Assembly: GCF_963678635.1 (NCBI RefSeq)
Contig: NC_087065.1
Location: 63,452,754-63,516,753, forward strand
Length of the DNA stretch: 64,000 nucleotides
Direction: 5' to 3'
Source of the DNA: Symsagittifera roscoffensis
Lineage: Eukaryota > Xenacoelomorpha > Acoela > Convolutidae
In this document: positions 47,922 to 60,392 of the stretch, piece after piece
Position numbering within the stretch: the stretch's first letter is position 1
Layout: every line of letters starts with the position of its first letter
Notes under the pieces: model-generated
Database searches by the model: none
What the model was told of the DNA's origin: nothing
The model's input: the letters and a program-made list of their open reading frames with translations, nothing else
Made by a program: the position numbers and the translations under genes

Positions 47922-49135
47922 TATGCATAGATTTAATTATCCTTTTTACAACTGTCTCATTGCATTATTACAAAACTTGAGTTTTGTTTTTAAATCATTA
48001 TTCAATTGATGAGGAAGAGTTTTTATTACAATTATTTCGGAAAAAAAAACATCTCATTTGCGTGTGACCGGTTCATTGATTTTACAAGTTAATTATGCCA
48101 ATTTGAGCTGATTTCCGTTGTATGATTCTTACAAAATTTATTATGGGCTCAGAATATGTTTTTTATTTACCAGTTTCCTTGATTAAAACAGAATTTTGGA
48201 CCTGAAGTATATTTCATTGGTATCAGTTTGCGTAATCAAAAACAAAATCTGATGTAGCAAAGTCCAGTTTTTGACAATATATTCGATTTTTTGGCTCTCT
48301 GAAAATGCATTATAAACAATTATTGCAGATATTATACCAATTCTGGCTGCTTTATACAATATTAAAATCGTTTTTTCTTAGATATATAAATATATTTTTT
48401 TGGGCAAAATAATCAATTTTAGTGCTTAATTGGATTACTTACAGATTAACTCGTACAAACTCTGCATAAAATTTTATCTTAGCTTGTCGATGCGGGGATG
48501 ATCTGCTGGCTTGTAAATGTCGTTTGAAAATTAGTTCTACCAACCAAATCTAAAATATTTTCTGACAAGTAGTTCTTTGTTGATGTTATGCGAAGTATCG
48601 CATTTCTCGCCTGGATTTTGCGAAGCCCCGTCTTTCCGTGGGTAAAAGTTGCTAATCAAGGGCGCGTTAATATAAATGTTGCTTCAGTATCCGACCAGCC
48701 CACCTATTTCTGAGTGCTTTCTACGTGAAAAAATCAAATTAGCTGAACACAGAGCAAGAAGAATACACGGCTACCTTTTGTGACTAAACTTAATTTTCAA
48801 ATTTATGACGGAACCATTTTTCTCAGGTGGCTGGTTAAACAATTGAGACAGTAGTAATTAATTAAGGGATTCGTTTGCTCAGGGAAAATTACTTGTTGGA
48901 ACCATTTTTAAAAAAAATTTTGTTCACTATAATTCTATATACCCGTATTTCACTAGTTTACTAATTTTGCTTCACCAAGTTTTTCGGCTTCTCGATCGCT
49001 ACCTTAATTTTACTTTTAATGTAAGGTTAGTTTAGCTACTTTACTGCTCAATACAATCAATCTTTACAACAAAAAAAGCCAGAAAACTTGTAAAAAAAGT
49101 TAAAAAAAGTTTTGAAAACTACTTGGTTCATTATT
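47922..49135. other. Intergenic, no gene seen
   Basis: AT-rich DNA; nothing recognised. Confidence 0.4.
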
Positions 49136-49143
49136 ATATCAAC

Positions 49144-49558
49144 CAGTAGCGGATTTAGGGGGGGGGCACTTCCTCAGGAATTCGACCCTCTTCCGACCCA
49201 AACGGTCCCCCCTTCGTACTTTTTTGAGATATCCATTTTTGGCTGACTGACCTTAAAACTTTTCTAAAGGCGTCTGTGGCGCCAATCTATACTAATTTTG
49301 AGGGGGAGCGCGCGCTGAAAAAACGCAATTTCTTGGTGAAATTTTCCAAAAAGTGCCTAAAAACGCCTTTCTTTGGCCTTTTTCACAAATTTGCCTGCTG
49401 CGCTGAAAATTTTGTTAAATTAGGGTCTTTATATTGGTTGGGGAAAGCTCTGACTCAGAAAATCAATTTGGTTGACCTAAAAAAAAAGGTCGACAAAATT
49501 TTCAAAACTTTTTTGAAAATCCGCCTCCCCCCTCGAGAAATTCCTAGATCCGCGCCTG
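49144..49558. mobile_element. hAT-like non-autonomous element with perfect 8-bp target duplication
   Basis: Ends CAGTAGCGGATTTAGG and CTAGATCCGCGCCTG. It is flanked by ATATCAAC on both sides (49136-49143 and 49559-49566). An 8-bp duplication and CAG...CTG ends are the hAT superfamily signature. The frame 49276-49680 overlapping it is spurious. Confidence 0.85.
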
Positions 49559-49566
49559 ATATCAAC

Positions 49567-50904
49567 AAAGGCTCCAGATGTTTTCTTTTGTGTCAGAAAA
49601 TTGAATTATTGGTCTGGTGGGTTCGTCAACTCTGGATTGTTACATCTGTTATGAAACTCGCTTTTAAACCCTGTAAATAATCATAAAATATTTGCAAATT
49701 GAGATTTGCAAAACACTATATTTGCTAAAAAATAATGCGTTCAGTTTTCTTGAGTTCGAAAAAAAAACTGATAGTATTAATTAATCGGTTAATTATAATT
49801 TTTTGTTCATTGATCTGCTCGCTTTTTATAACAATTTCCTTAAACACAATCTAACACTCACAATTGGCTGAAAAAAAGTAACAAAAAACTAATTAAAAAT
49901 TAACGGAAAACTGTTCATCTGGAAAGAATTCTTGAGCTATTATTGTTCTACCTCGGATAGAGAAGTGTATAATTTCAATAAGTTTAATTACTTTTTCACT
50001 GATGGGACGATAGAGCGTATATTAAACTATGAATGAACGAGCGAAGTTAAAATTTATTGAATTTTTATTTGATCTGTGTTTTACCATGCACCGAATCAAT
50101 TTCCTACCTGGTGCTGTGTTTGTTGGTTCTGCACAGCAAAAAAGTAAAGCATATTAAAAACTAAATATTGCTTCCTACGTTTTCATCGTTTTAAACTTAG
50201 CTTTATCTCGCTTTAAATTGAGAATATTTAGTTTTATTCTAGCAAAACTTTCTGACGGCAATTTTTAATTAGCAGACTGTTTGCGTTCTACACTGAGGTT
50301 TGTTCTTTTCATCTTGTTGGAAAATTCTGACTCATTGATTTCCCGAACCTCTTTTTGACCACAGTGAGAGAACGTCTCCAAAAAAGAGGAAACAGACTTT
50401 TAAAAAAGTCGTCTACTGTTTAATACTACCTTGAATGTTTACCCAGCAATTCACAAGCACCGTCTTTTTCATCAATTTTTTTGGGGAAAAAGTCAGATTT
50501 TGAAAAAACCGATAGTGCCGTTCTTAAATCTTTTATTTTGAAGGTATTGAAAAACAATCGTATATTCTACAAACACACTTCCTTTTCAAATTTATATCTT
50601 TTGGCGCTTAAAGTGTTGAGATTGACTCAAATATTATGTCACAAGCTAACTTTTGATCAATTCTAAGTCACAATATCTATTTTCGACCGGACAGGTTGGT
50701 GGTCCTCATGATTCGTTCATTGGGTTTTAGTCTTACTCTTTTTTGCTGTTTCGACAGACCTACAGAACGAAGTGACTTTGCCAAGTTATAATTGAAAACG
50801 ACTTATTAACAATCAAAAAGCGAGTCTGTTTCAAAAGAAGCTTGAGGTTTTTTAATTTCTGTTTAATTTTTAAGCAATAAATATTTGATCTGAGCTAAAA
50901 TAGG
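49567..50904. other. Intergenic, no gene seen
   Basis: AT-rich DNA; nothing recognised. Confidence 0.4.
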
Positions 50905-50912
50905 GTTTGTAT

Positions 50913-51365
50913 CAGGGGCGGATTTAGGGGGGGGGGGCGGATTTAGGGGGGGGGGGCGGGGGGCGGACGCCTTTCCCTCCCCCCTCAGGGATTTGACCCC
51001 CTGCCGACCCAAAGGGTCCCCCCTTTGGTACTTTTTAAGAAATCCATTTTTGGACCACCGATCCTAAAATTTTTCTAAAGGCGCCTTTGGCGCCAATATA
51101 TTCTATTTTTGAGGGGGGAGCGCGCGCCGAAAAAACGCAATTTTTTTGTCAAAATTTTCCAAAAAGTGCCTAAAACACCTTTTTTTGGTTTGTTTTTTCA
51201 AATTTTCGCCTGCGGTGCAGAAAATGTTGCCAAAAAAGGGACTAAACCATGCTTAGGGAGAGCTAAAAAATCAATTCGGTCGACCTAAAAAAAAAAGTCG
51301 ACAAAATTTTCGAATTTTTTTTTGAAAATCCGCCCCCCCTCGAGAAAACCCTAGATTCTCCCCTG
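50913..51365. mobile_element. hAT-like non-autonomous element with perfect 8-bp target duplication
   Basis: Begins CAGGGGCGGATTTAGG and ends TCCCCTG, flanked by GTTTGTAT at 50905-50912 and 51366-51373. The first 20 or so bases are repeated in tandem inside the left end (GGCGGATTTAGGGGGG). Confidence 0.85.
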
Positions 51366-51373
51366 GTTTGTAT

Positions 51374-52083
51374 GTCAACAAATCTGAAGCCACGTGTGTG
51401 TTTAAACCGTTGTGATTTGCGATTTTGATAAATCTTGATCTACTAATTTGCGTTTTGTTTTGTAATCTGGAGAACCAGCTTTGCCACGGTCTGTTTCTTG
51501 GGTAAGACTTTTGCTTTTAAGCTTCTGACAAAGCGTGTTGTTTGTCCTGTAATTGGATCGACAGTGACCTCCAAAAGAAAATAGTTTGTCTGCTGTTATA
51601 AGGATGTTATAACTACTCATTACTAGTTAGTATTAGTGGTTATGTGATTGTTTAGTTGGTATAGTTGTGATGGCTTTATTTTTATTGCTCGCAATGGATG
51701 ATTTAGTAATCCCAAGTGCTAGGAGAGTGGTCATTATTTTCTGAAGCGGCGGGTTGTCTTATCGGTTTTCTTATCGGTGGGTTTCGGAAGCGGAGTGGTT
51801 ATTATTGTCTCAACCGCTGATATAGTTGTCCTAAATGCTAGTGGGTAATATTCTAAGTACCGAGCAGTTGTGGGGGCAGTTGTCTGAAAGGCTGAAAAAG
51901 AAGTATCTTATTTGCTGAACGTTGATTTCTTTTAATTTCTGAAAATTGATTCAAAAACTTGTCAGCCTTAAAATAAATTCTAAGTTTCAGGTCACATTTA
52001 TTTGATTTTGTTTTGAAATGGTATGAGGTATATTTTAGGTAAGCGTAACTGTAAGACACAGTTTGTATTTTTAAGTGGTACGT
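51374..52083. other. Intergenic, no gene seen
   Basis: AT-rich DNA; nothing recognised. Confidence 0.4.
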
Positions 52084-52106
52084 AGCCCCCCCCCCCCCCC
52101 CCCCTC
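52084..52106. repeat. Poly-C tract (about 21 C)
   Basis: Homopolymer run bounded by CGTAG and TCGATC; its length is probably unreliable in the assembly. Confidence 0.9.
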
Positions 52107-52667
52107 GATCATTTTGAATGTACACTCAAGTGAATTAAAATCATTGGGTCATTAGACGCTTTTTGCCATGATTAGGAACCTCAATCCAACATCAACTTTT
52201 AATTATTCTAAGTTCCATGATTCCTAAATTGTATTTTAGAGTTAGAGCCAATGAACATCAATGAGTCTCTATGTTTTTTAGTCAACCGACCGGAGACCTG
52301 AGCCAGTTTAATTATTTAGATTGACAAGAGCGCATATAACCAGAAACCATTAAGCTATGATTTACTTGCAAGAGCCCACCTTGCAAATTACAGCGCTTGT
52401 GCCTTTTGCTCCCGAATTCATATGGTTGCTGGGCACCATCACTACCTGAGCTCCACATGACGCAACATATTTATTGAGGATAACTGATTTGTAAAAAACA
52501 TATTGAAAAAATCAACAGATATCGCCTTGTTAATCTTGACTATTTAAACTTGATTTCTGATTATGTTGAATCAGAAAAATTAAAGTAAAAATCAGCTAAA
52601 GACTTGCAACTTAGAAACTTAAAATCAACAAAAATAGTCAATTTTTGCTTTTGAAAAATATAAAATG
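52107..52667. other. Intergenic, no gene seen
   Basis: AT-rich DNA; nothing recognised. Confidence 0.4.
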
Positions 52668-52825
52668 TGTGAGCGGAGGTTAAATCCGTCTTAAAAATTG
52701 TTCCAAGTTGAATGAGGCATGCTATTTAGTTTTTCTCAAAGTTTGATAAATGCAAAGCATCGCTTTGAACTTAAAATAGCGTATAGGGATGATTTTCAAA
52801 AAACAAACCTTAAAAATTTGAATGT
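52668..52825 (+). mobile_element. H1 fragment (3' half, diverged)
   Basis: GTGAGCGGAGGTTAAATCCG, TTGTTCCAAGTTGAATGAGG and TATAGGGATGATTTTC match the region just after the H1 centre. It is directly followed by a near-complete copy. Confidence 0.6.
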
Positions 52826-53341
52826 TTTTTTTTCAACTTTCGTAACGAAAGTAACGAAATATTTGTGCTCGGGTGGGCTTTTTTTCTTCAGACAGATTTC
52901 GACTTTTTAACTAGCCCTTTTTGACGGGATTTCTTATATCATTCAAAAAGTATGGTTGTCTTAAGCTTAAATTTGAAAAGATGTTTTAGGTGTGATCATT
53001 TTTCGTTAAGTTATGGGGTTTTAAAGATTGCCAATTTGGGACAATTAACGCGCGATATATTTCGCGCTATTAACGCGTAAGCGGAGATTTGATCCGTCTT
53101 AGAAATCGTTCCAAGTTCGTTGAAAGAAGCTTATTTGCCCTAATTGATTTGTTACTAGGAGTGAAATCTATCCTTTTGTACTTTATATAGCGTATGGGGG
53201 GATAACTTTCGCAAAAATCTTGAATTAAAAAAAAAATGTTTTTATTTTTTTTACATTTAATTTTTCATGTTATTACTGCTCCATACACTTTAAAAGGTAG
53301 TCAGAACAACCAGGGCTTGGCCCTGATACGAGCAATCTTGT
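52826..53341 (+). mobile_element. H1 element, first of a pair
   Basis: The 5' terminus is degenerate (TTTCAACTTTCGTAACGAAAG); the rest is complete, including the core and stem-loop AGGGCTTGGCCCT. Abuts the next copy. Confidence 0.8.
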
Positions 53342-53874
53342 TGTTCCGACTTTCGATACGAAAGTAACGGAATATTTGTGCTCGGGGTGGGTTTTTTTTT
53401 CTTCAGACAAATTTCGACTTTTTAACTAGCCATTTTCGACGAAATTTTTTTATATCATTCGAAAGGTATTGTTGTCCTGAGCTCAAATTTGAAAAGATAT
53501 TTCACCTGTGATCATTTTTGGTAAAATTATGGGGGTTTAAAGATTGCCATTTTGGCCAATTTGGGACAATTAACGCGCGATATATTTCGCGCTATTAACG
53601 CGTAAGCGGAGAGTTAATCCGTTTTAGAAATTGTTCCAAATTGGTTTAACGAAGCTTATTTGCCATAATTGATTTGTTACAAGTAGCGAAATCTGTCCTT
53701 TTGTACGTTATATGGCGTGTGGGGGGATGATTTAAAAAAAAGTTAACAATTTTTGAAGAAAAAAAATTTTCATTTTGTTTTATTACTTTTAATTTTTTAA
53801 TGATATTACTGCTCCATAAACCTTAATGGGCAGTCGGAACATTCAGGGCTTCACCCTGATACGAGCACTCTTGT
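53342..53874 (+). mobile_element. H1 element, second of a pair
   Basis: Intact 5' end (TGTTCCGACTTTCGATACGA), core, GTCGGAACA, slightly mutated stem-loop (AGGGCTTCACCCT) and CTCTTGT terminus. Confidence 0.85.
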
Positions 53875-53894
53875 TTGTTTTTGTTTTCAATTAC

Positions 53895-53978
53895 ATTAAT
53901 TTTTTAAAAGCTATTCCATAGACCCTAATTTGCAGTGGTAATTTTCGTGACTTTGGTCGAATACGAGCAGTCTTGTTA
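53895..53978 (+). mobile_element. H1 3'-end fragment
   Basis: CTATTCCATAGACCCTAATT, then ATACGAGCAGTCTTGT, without a proper stem-loop. A decayed third terminus in series with the pair before it. Confidence 0.5.
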
Positions 53979-54846
53979 TTTCACTGTTGTTAATTCAGAA
54001 AAAAACAGCTCATTATTGCAACTGGCAGTGAAACTTGCTAGCGATTTTTTGGTGTTCAAAGAAAATAACTACGCAGAAAGTCTTTAAAAGCCTTACCATA
54101 ATGAATATCGACAAGCAGGGAATTCAATTTTTAAAGAAGGAAATTTTAAAAAAAGTAGTTTTCCAATCATAATTTGAAATACATACCAGCAAGATAGGAA
54201 CTAGAATCTAAGCGAGTGAGGGGGGCTTTAAAAAACGTTTTTGGCAGGTTTTGAGAAATGATCGTGCTTTACAAGGATGATTTCTCTCTTAAACTGATTT
54301 ATTAATGGCACCAAGTTTGGGTTAAAAATATTTTTTAATAAGTCCTAAAATAATACCAATTTTAGTGAGTTTGTGTGTATTTGGGCCATGATGGGTGGAT
54401 TTTAATCTGCCCTCTAAATATGCAACTGAGTGCATACCTGGAGAGAATTCTATCCAAAATGGAATTATCTTCTCACAATATTTAGCCGAGGAAACTTTAC
54501 CCTAGTGATTAATTTCTTCGTCAAAGATAAGTCAACAATTCCAATTTGTTTTTTAATTGCTTCTGTAACTGAAAAAGTATGACTAGTAACAGTTTTACTT
54601 TGCTTCAAATTGATAAACAGTGTTACATGCTCCCTTAATTGGAACTTTTCGAGTTTTTTGTATCCTGCAGATTACCACACATTCAAAACAGTTTGAGTGA
54701 CAAATACGACCTAGTTTAATTTTAGTTACTTTATCTTAACAAACAGCTAACTGTCGTCTACCAGTTAAAAAAAAATGTCATTATTATTTTCTTATCCTTG
54801 AGTTACTCGAATAAATGTTTATAAAACCACTAAAAACGGCGAATTT
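53979..54846. other. Intergenic, no gene seen
   Basis: AT-rich DNA; nothing recognised. Confidence 0.4.
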
Positions 54847-55074
54847 GGGCTCTCGGGAAGCATTCTCGAGCCCTCCACCCTCAAGCATTTGTCACCATCG
54901 CCGCATAAAGGGTCCCCCGTCTGGTACTACTTTATTTTTTGGTCAAAAGTTTCCAAAAAGTGTCTAAAAACGATCACTGCCGGTGGTTTCTTATAGTTTT
55001 TGGGAGAGCTCGAAAATCAGTTTGATAGACCTGCAACAATCACGCCACTCGAGATAAGTGCTAGATCCACGCTG
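54847..55074. mobile_element. hAT-like element, degraded
   Basis: CTCGAGCCCTCCACCCTCAAG, GGGTCCCCCGTCTGGTACTA, GTTTCCAAAAAGTGTCTAAAA and CTAGATCCACGC follow the order of the 49144 copy with substitutions and deletions. Confidence 0.55.
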
Positions 55075-55176
55075 TACCATGAAATAACTTCAGAGCTAAT
55101 GTAGATCTGATAGATTTGCCAATTTTCAATTTAGCTATAATAATATTTATTTGATGATCGTTCGTGCGATAAACCA

Positions 55177-55704
55177 ACAAGACTGCTCGTATCAGGGCGA
55201 AGCCCTGAATGTTCAGACTGCCCTTTAAGGTTTATGGAGCAGTAAAAACATAAAAAATTAAAATAAAAAAACAAAATGAAATTTTTTTCTGAAAATTGAA
55301 ATTTTTTAAATGAAAATCATCCCCGACACGCCATCATCTAAAGTACAAAGTGATAGGTTTTGCTTCTAGTAAAAAATCAACTATGGCAAATAAGCTTCTT
55401 TCAACCAATTTGGAACGATTGCTAAGACGGAGTAAATCTCCGCTTACGCATTAATAGCGCGAAATGTATCGCGCGTTAATTGTCCCAATTTGGCCAAAAT
55501 AGCGATCTTTAAACCCCCATAACTTTACAAAAAAGATTCCAGGTAAAATATCTTTTCAAATTTAAGCTCAGGACAACAATACCTTTTGAATGATATAAAA
55601 ATGTTCCGTCAAAAATGGCTAGTTAAAAAGTCGAAATTTGTCTGAAGAAAAAAAACCCACCCGAGCACAAATATTCCGTTACTTTCGTATCGAAAGTCGG
55701 AACA
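55177..55704 (-). mobile_element. H1 element, single (minus)
   Basis: Full-length reverse-strand copy from ACAAGACTGCTCGTATCAGG to CGTATCGAAAGTCGGAACA. It includes the 3' stem-loop and the core (TAATAGCGCGAAATGTATCG). Confidence 0.85.
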
Positions 55705-56803
55705 ATAACTCGCTAACTCTAACTCAGTAATTCTGTTCAAGTACCATTTCGAATTATCAAAATCAAAATACGACTACTGTGCTGAAAATCAAAAAATTTG
55801 AAGCCTGTTCAAAAATTTGAATTTGCATTATGCTAGGATCAATGGCGTGCGGAGAAATTTTTCTAGAGGGGGGAGGGGGTGCGGATTTGAAAATTTTGAG
55901 GACCATTTGCCTCCTAACTGACTATCTTTTTTATAAAAACTCTTAAAGTTCTCAAATTGGAGTGATTGTGAATTTGGCTTCACTTAATGCGTTGTCAATT
56001 TCTTATAGATTATTAGCATCGGATTTTGTTACTTGACCAATTTTACATATTCAAATGCCCTATCGTTGGTTTTTTGGCTCAATTCATTAATATGGCTATT
56101 TTGATCCACGGCGGTTCAGCCAAACATTATTTTTTAAACCAAATTTAACTATTCGTTAAAAAGTTTCCTGTATTGTTCTAAAATTTTGCATTGAACTTTT
56201 AAAAAAGCGAAAACTTGTCTCGGATGTTTGTACTTTAGAAGTAGATTTTGAGCTTGTTTTCCTTATGATTTTCGATTAATTAACTTTTCATATTAGAGCA
56301 ATTTGCTGAGAACTAAGTAAATGAATTTTTTGGAGTAAAGGATCGAATAATAAAGGGATTGATTTTTCTGGCCAATTTCAATTTTCAAAAGCAGACTTTC
56401 ACGGAAATTTTTTGTATTATTATGAAGAAACCAATAATCAGATTTGTAAGTTTACAAGGAAGCCGTATCAGTGAAAACTTTATTATTACTTTTCAGATGA
56501 TATAAAAATTCCATTCAAAAAATGGCTAGTTGAAGAGTCAGTTTTTACTCAATCGTTTTTTTTACTTTCCAATCAATACTTGAGGGAGTAATAAATTTTG
56601 GCTTCTTCTTGACACGCAAGACGTCTTTTATATCTAATTGCAATAGAAAGTAGCAAAATTAACAATCTCGGAATAGTGTAAAATCATAATGAAACTTATC
56701 AGCTCATGATGAAAAATTATACTTGCGATAATTTTTTGTTACACTTTGGGGTTGTAAAAATTTATGTTTTTCCAGTTTGTGATGTTTTTATTTTTTGATT
56801 TTT
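55705..56803. other. Intergenic with a small hAT-like remnant
   Basis: 55845-55915 (GTGCGGAGAAATTTTTCTAG, GGGGGGAGGGGGTGCGGATT) resembles a hAT-like end. The rest is unremarkable AT-rich DNA. Confidence 0.35.
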
Positions 56804-57390
56804 TGCTCCGACCATTGAAAATGGGGAAGAGTTTTGTATTCGGGTGTGTTTTAAATTTTTTCTTTTTGTTTTTTTTTTCACGCAAAATCAGGTGCCACAA
56901 ATAATCATCGGACTGCGTTTAGTGATATGTCATATTAAAGCCCTTTTAGACCTGATTTGAACCACCTTAAAATATTTAAAAAGTCTCCCAGTGTCGAGAA
57001 AAAACCGATTTGAAGTTTTTAAATTTTTTTGTTTTAACTTGAGCAAATAAAGCAAGCGAGCATGCTTACAAGCTGAATTATGCATTATTTAAGACATTAA
57101 AATTTAATTTTAGGCTTGTAAAACTTGTTTTTGGAATGGTTTAGTATCATTTTGGGAAACAAAAGCTTCAATTTTTTTAAATAATTTTTTAAATATCCTA
57201 GTCATTTTTCTAAATAAAACTTTTTTCAATTTGCCTATATTACTATGGCTGTCTAATAAATCTAAATTATATTTTTACGTCAGATCCTTTTATACCACCA
57301 AGCAGAAAAAAACTACACTATAATGGAAAAAAAAGTTTCTAAAGTCTATGGTCGGAACATTCTGTGCTACTTGCACAGTAACAACCAAGC
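56804..57390 (+). mobile_element. H2 element, full length
   Basis: 5' end TGCTCCGACCATTGAAAATGG: CCATT-gaa-AATGG forms a hairpin. Near the 3' end ATGGTCGGAACA is the inverse complement of the 5' terminus at 11 of 12 positions, followed by the stem-loop CTGTGC-TACTT-GCACAG (57362-57378). Same layout as H1 with almost entirely different interior. A related direct repeat (TATACCAxCAAGCAGA) occurs just inside and just outside the 3' end. Confidence 0.7.
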
Positions 57391-59742
57391 ATTTATACCA
57401 TCAAGCAGATAAAAAACTATACTAGTTTGGAAAAAAACTACACTTCTTGCAACTTAGTAAATTGAAAGGTTCGTTATTTATAACAAAATTTTGGTAAAAA
57501 GAGTCAATTAGCTTGAGACAATTTGTATCATGTGCTCAAATAAATACTGTAAACAATTGTTATCATCTATAATAAGGTTAAAATTTTCTCTTTTTCTTTT
57601 TTGTTTGTTTCTTCATTTATTTAAATGTTATTACTACACTTTGTGCACAAACGCTATACGTTGTCTTTGCGAGTAAAGCTGTTTTTTTTCCAAATAAAAT
57701 AATCTCCAAAGATCTTGCTAAAAAATTTTATCTTTCATTGAGGTTATATAGCAGGTTCTTGCAAGATAGCCTCCCTTGATTGACTAAGGTTATACAAGCA
57801 GTCTTGTTTTTTTCATCAAAGTATTTTGAATGTTATCAGTATTGCGTCTTTCCAAATATAGTTCAAACGACTAAATCTTCAATAAAATTTTTTTTTGCAG
57901 AAAATGTTTAGCTGCTATTTATTAAAGTCATGAGCTGCGCAAATTTTTTTCGTTTGTTTGACAAGATTACATGAAAAGACAGAAGTTGCGTCAAAAAAAA
58001 AAGAAAAAGAATGTAATCATCTTAGATTTTTCAACTACCGCCCCCTTCCCGTCTATGATATCACTTAAAAAACTAAACTTTTTATAAGGCACTACATTAG
58101 TGGTTAAACACATTCAGATTTCATTCCAGGAAGCGAATCTCCTCGCCTTTGCAATAATGGAAAATTCAATACATTCCAAACTTGAACAAGCGCTTTTTGT
58201 GCTTTATTTTCTAATTTTTACATACCAGAAGTGAAACATGCGATTTTTTGTCGGATCTTAAAAAGCTTCAAACTAGCGTGTTGTTTAAAAAATATTGAAA
58301 ATGGCATGAACCGAAAAAAATAAAACTTTGCTCTAAAATAGGTACTTTAGTGCGTGTAATTTCTTAATACTACAGAGAAGCCAAAAATGATTGAAAGACT
58401 GTCATGTTTTTGAACAATTTCAGCAAACAAAAAATTAAAATCACAGTCGCTAAATAGTTAAGTCCTACGATAAAATCTGTTTAATTTTCCGGGAGATGCA
58501 TTGATATCGTCAAAAGAATTTTTATTTGAAACTTCAGTTAGAAAATATTTTTTTTTTGCATATAGAATTTTGGGTAATTCAGTAACACTGTCATTCTTTC
58601 ATCAAATTTTGTGATCTAGTTTGTGGGGAAATTGGATTAAATTGGCAAACGCAATGGTTTTGCGATACCGATACTTTAAGAACAAAAAGGAAGACCAAAA
58701 ATTGAATTGAAGTACAAGTTTGTGCTCATCTGCAAAATCATGACAACTTTGAACAGCATATTTCAAACTCGTAAAAACTGTTTTTGCTCTATATTTATTA
58801 TGTTTGAGCTTTTTTACCCAAAATTTTCTACTTTTCTAGCTGAGACCAAACTATATCGCATTTGACTCGTGATGCTTTTTTTTAAAAGAGATATATAAGA
58901 TCCTATTTTGACAGAGTTTTCTGCGCAACTGACTAGTTTTGACTTTCTTTCGTGATTTTGTCATTCATTGATTTTGGCGAAAAAGACACCCTCAGAAACG
59001 TTTAGGGGTTGTTTGACCCAAATTGGGTTTGGCAAAACATTGAAAAAGCAGGATTCGGATGTCAGTTCTGCCCCTTCCCCTAAATCCGCCTTTGACGACA
59101 CATCATTACCATCCATATCGATTTCTCATTAGAATAACGTGCACATCTTCTAACTATGCAGGAAGTTAGAGATAGATAAATCAGTGGTGAAATGTAAATA
59201 GTTTTTTATGTTATCGTAAATTGATCGCTGGATCTTTCAGAGAATGAAGAAATTTATCAAGTCCATACATAAAACTTCCACTGGATCCACAATTTCCCTT
59301 GATTCTACAAGAAGCGACAGGTAACCCCGCCCCAATCCCAAAAATACACTCTTAATGCTGCCACACATAGCACTTGATTGGAATCATTACTTGTTTGTAT
59401 AAATTGATATATCTGAAGATATTTTTGTAAAATTTGAGAATTTTTACAAAAAAAAGACATTATCATTTTTTTAAACAAAAAAATGAAAATATTTCAACTG
59501 CTTATGTATTTTGGTGAGCCTTCTTGAAAGTTATACTGATTGTTGTTAGCCTGATTCTTGACTGAAATATTTTCTGCCAACTGATTATAATGCAGACGAA
59601 TTAGGCCAAAATGGTCGTGTTTTCTTTTTCAATCAGTCGAGATTGGGGTCTATTGATACATCAAAATTAATTCCCTTTGGTCTCAACTTAGACTATTATC
59701 AAAATCAAAACAATCACAGACATTAAATATATTGAATAAATA
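57391..59742. other. Intergenic, no gene seen
   Basis: AT-rich DNA. AAGCAGTCTTGT near 57789-57800 looks like an isolated H1 terminus. A degraded hAT-like end (TCTGCCCCTTCCCCTAAATC) lies at about 59070-59090. Confidence 0.4.
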
Positions 59743-60262
59743 ACAAGAAAGGCCGATTCTTGTGCAAGTAGCACAGAAAGTTCCGGCCACAATCATTTAA
59801 AAAAACAGTTTCTTTTTTCAAAAACATGGCGACATGAGAGTCTCTAAACAATAGCCTATAATTTAGACAGATTCGGTACATTTTCCTTCGAAAAACGAAG
59901 AAAAAAAAGCAAAAAACAAACTTTAGGAAATCTTTTGCAGAAAATTCTTTTCATGTTTTTTTATTTATTACTCCCAGGCAAGGATTAAACAACTTCGAAA
60001 ACCATATTCACTATAATTTTCATGCTGTATTCACTCAAAAGTTCACCCAAATTCAAAAATTTATAACCGGTTTTTCTCAACACCGAAATCATATGAAAAA
60101 AAAATTACGAATGACTGAAAGGGTTTGAATGAAAAAATTTACTCAGCTGGTTCCGATGATTATTTATGGTACTCAAAATTGAGTGGAAAAGCTATAAAAA
60201 AATTTTAAAAAATCAACTACTATCGAAGATAGTTTTTTTCTACTTTCAATGCTCGGAAAAAA
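59743..60262 (-). mobile_element. H2 element (minus)
   Basis: 3' end (minus): GGCCGGAACTTTC, stem-loop TGTGC-TACTT-GCACA (59761-59775), then a terminus ending CTTGT like H1. It shares ACCATAAATAATCATCGGAA with the 56804 copy (CCACAAATAATCATCGGAC). The 5' end is near the TTTTCCGAGCATTG complement at 60249-60262. Confidence 0.65.
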
Positions 60263-60392
60263 ATTAAAAGCTCCGTAGACCTTTAAAATCCTCAATAAAA
60301 ATAATTTAGTACAAAACTTTTGTCATCTCAGTTGTGCATTGACTTATGCCTAGCAGCCTGCTTTCTGCGTCGAAGTTAGAGTCGAATTGAAA

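Noticed and set aside
49276-49680. 134-codon open frame
   Set aside because: It lies mostly inside a hAT-like non-autonomous element and runs across its terminus and target duplication; the same sequence is not open in other copies.
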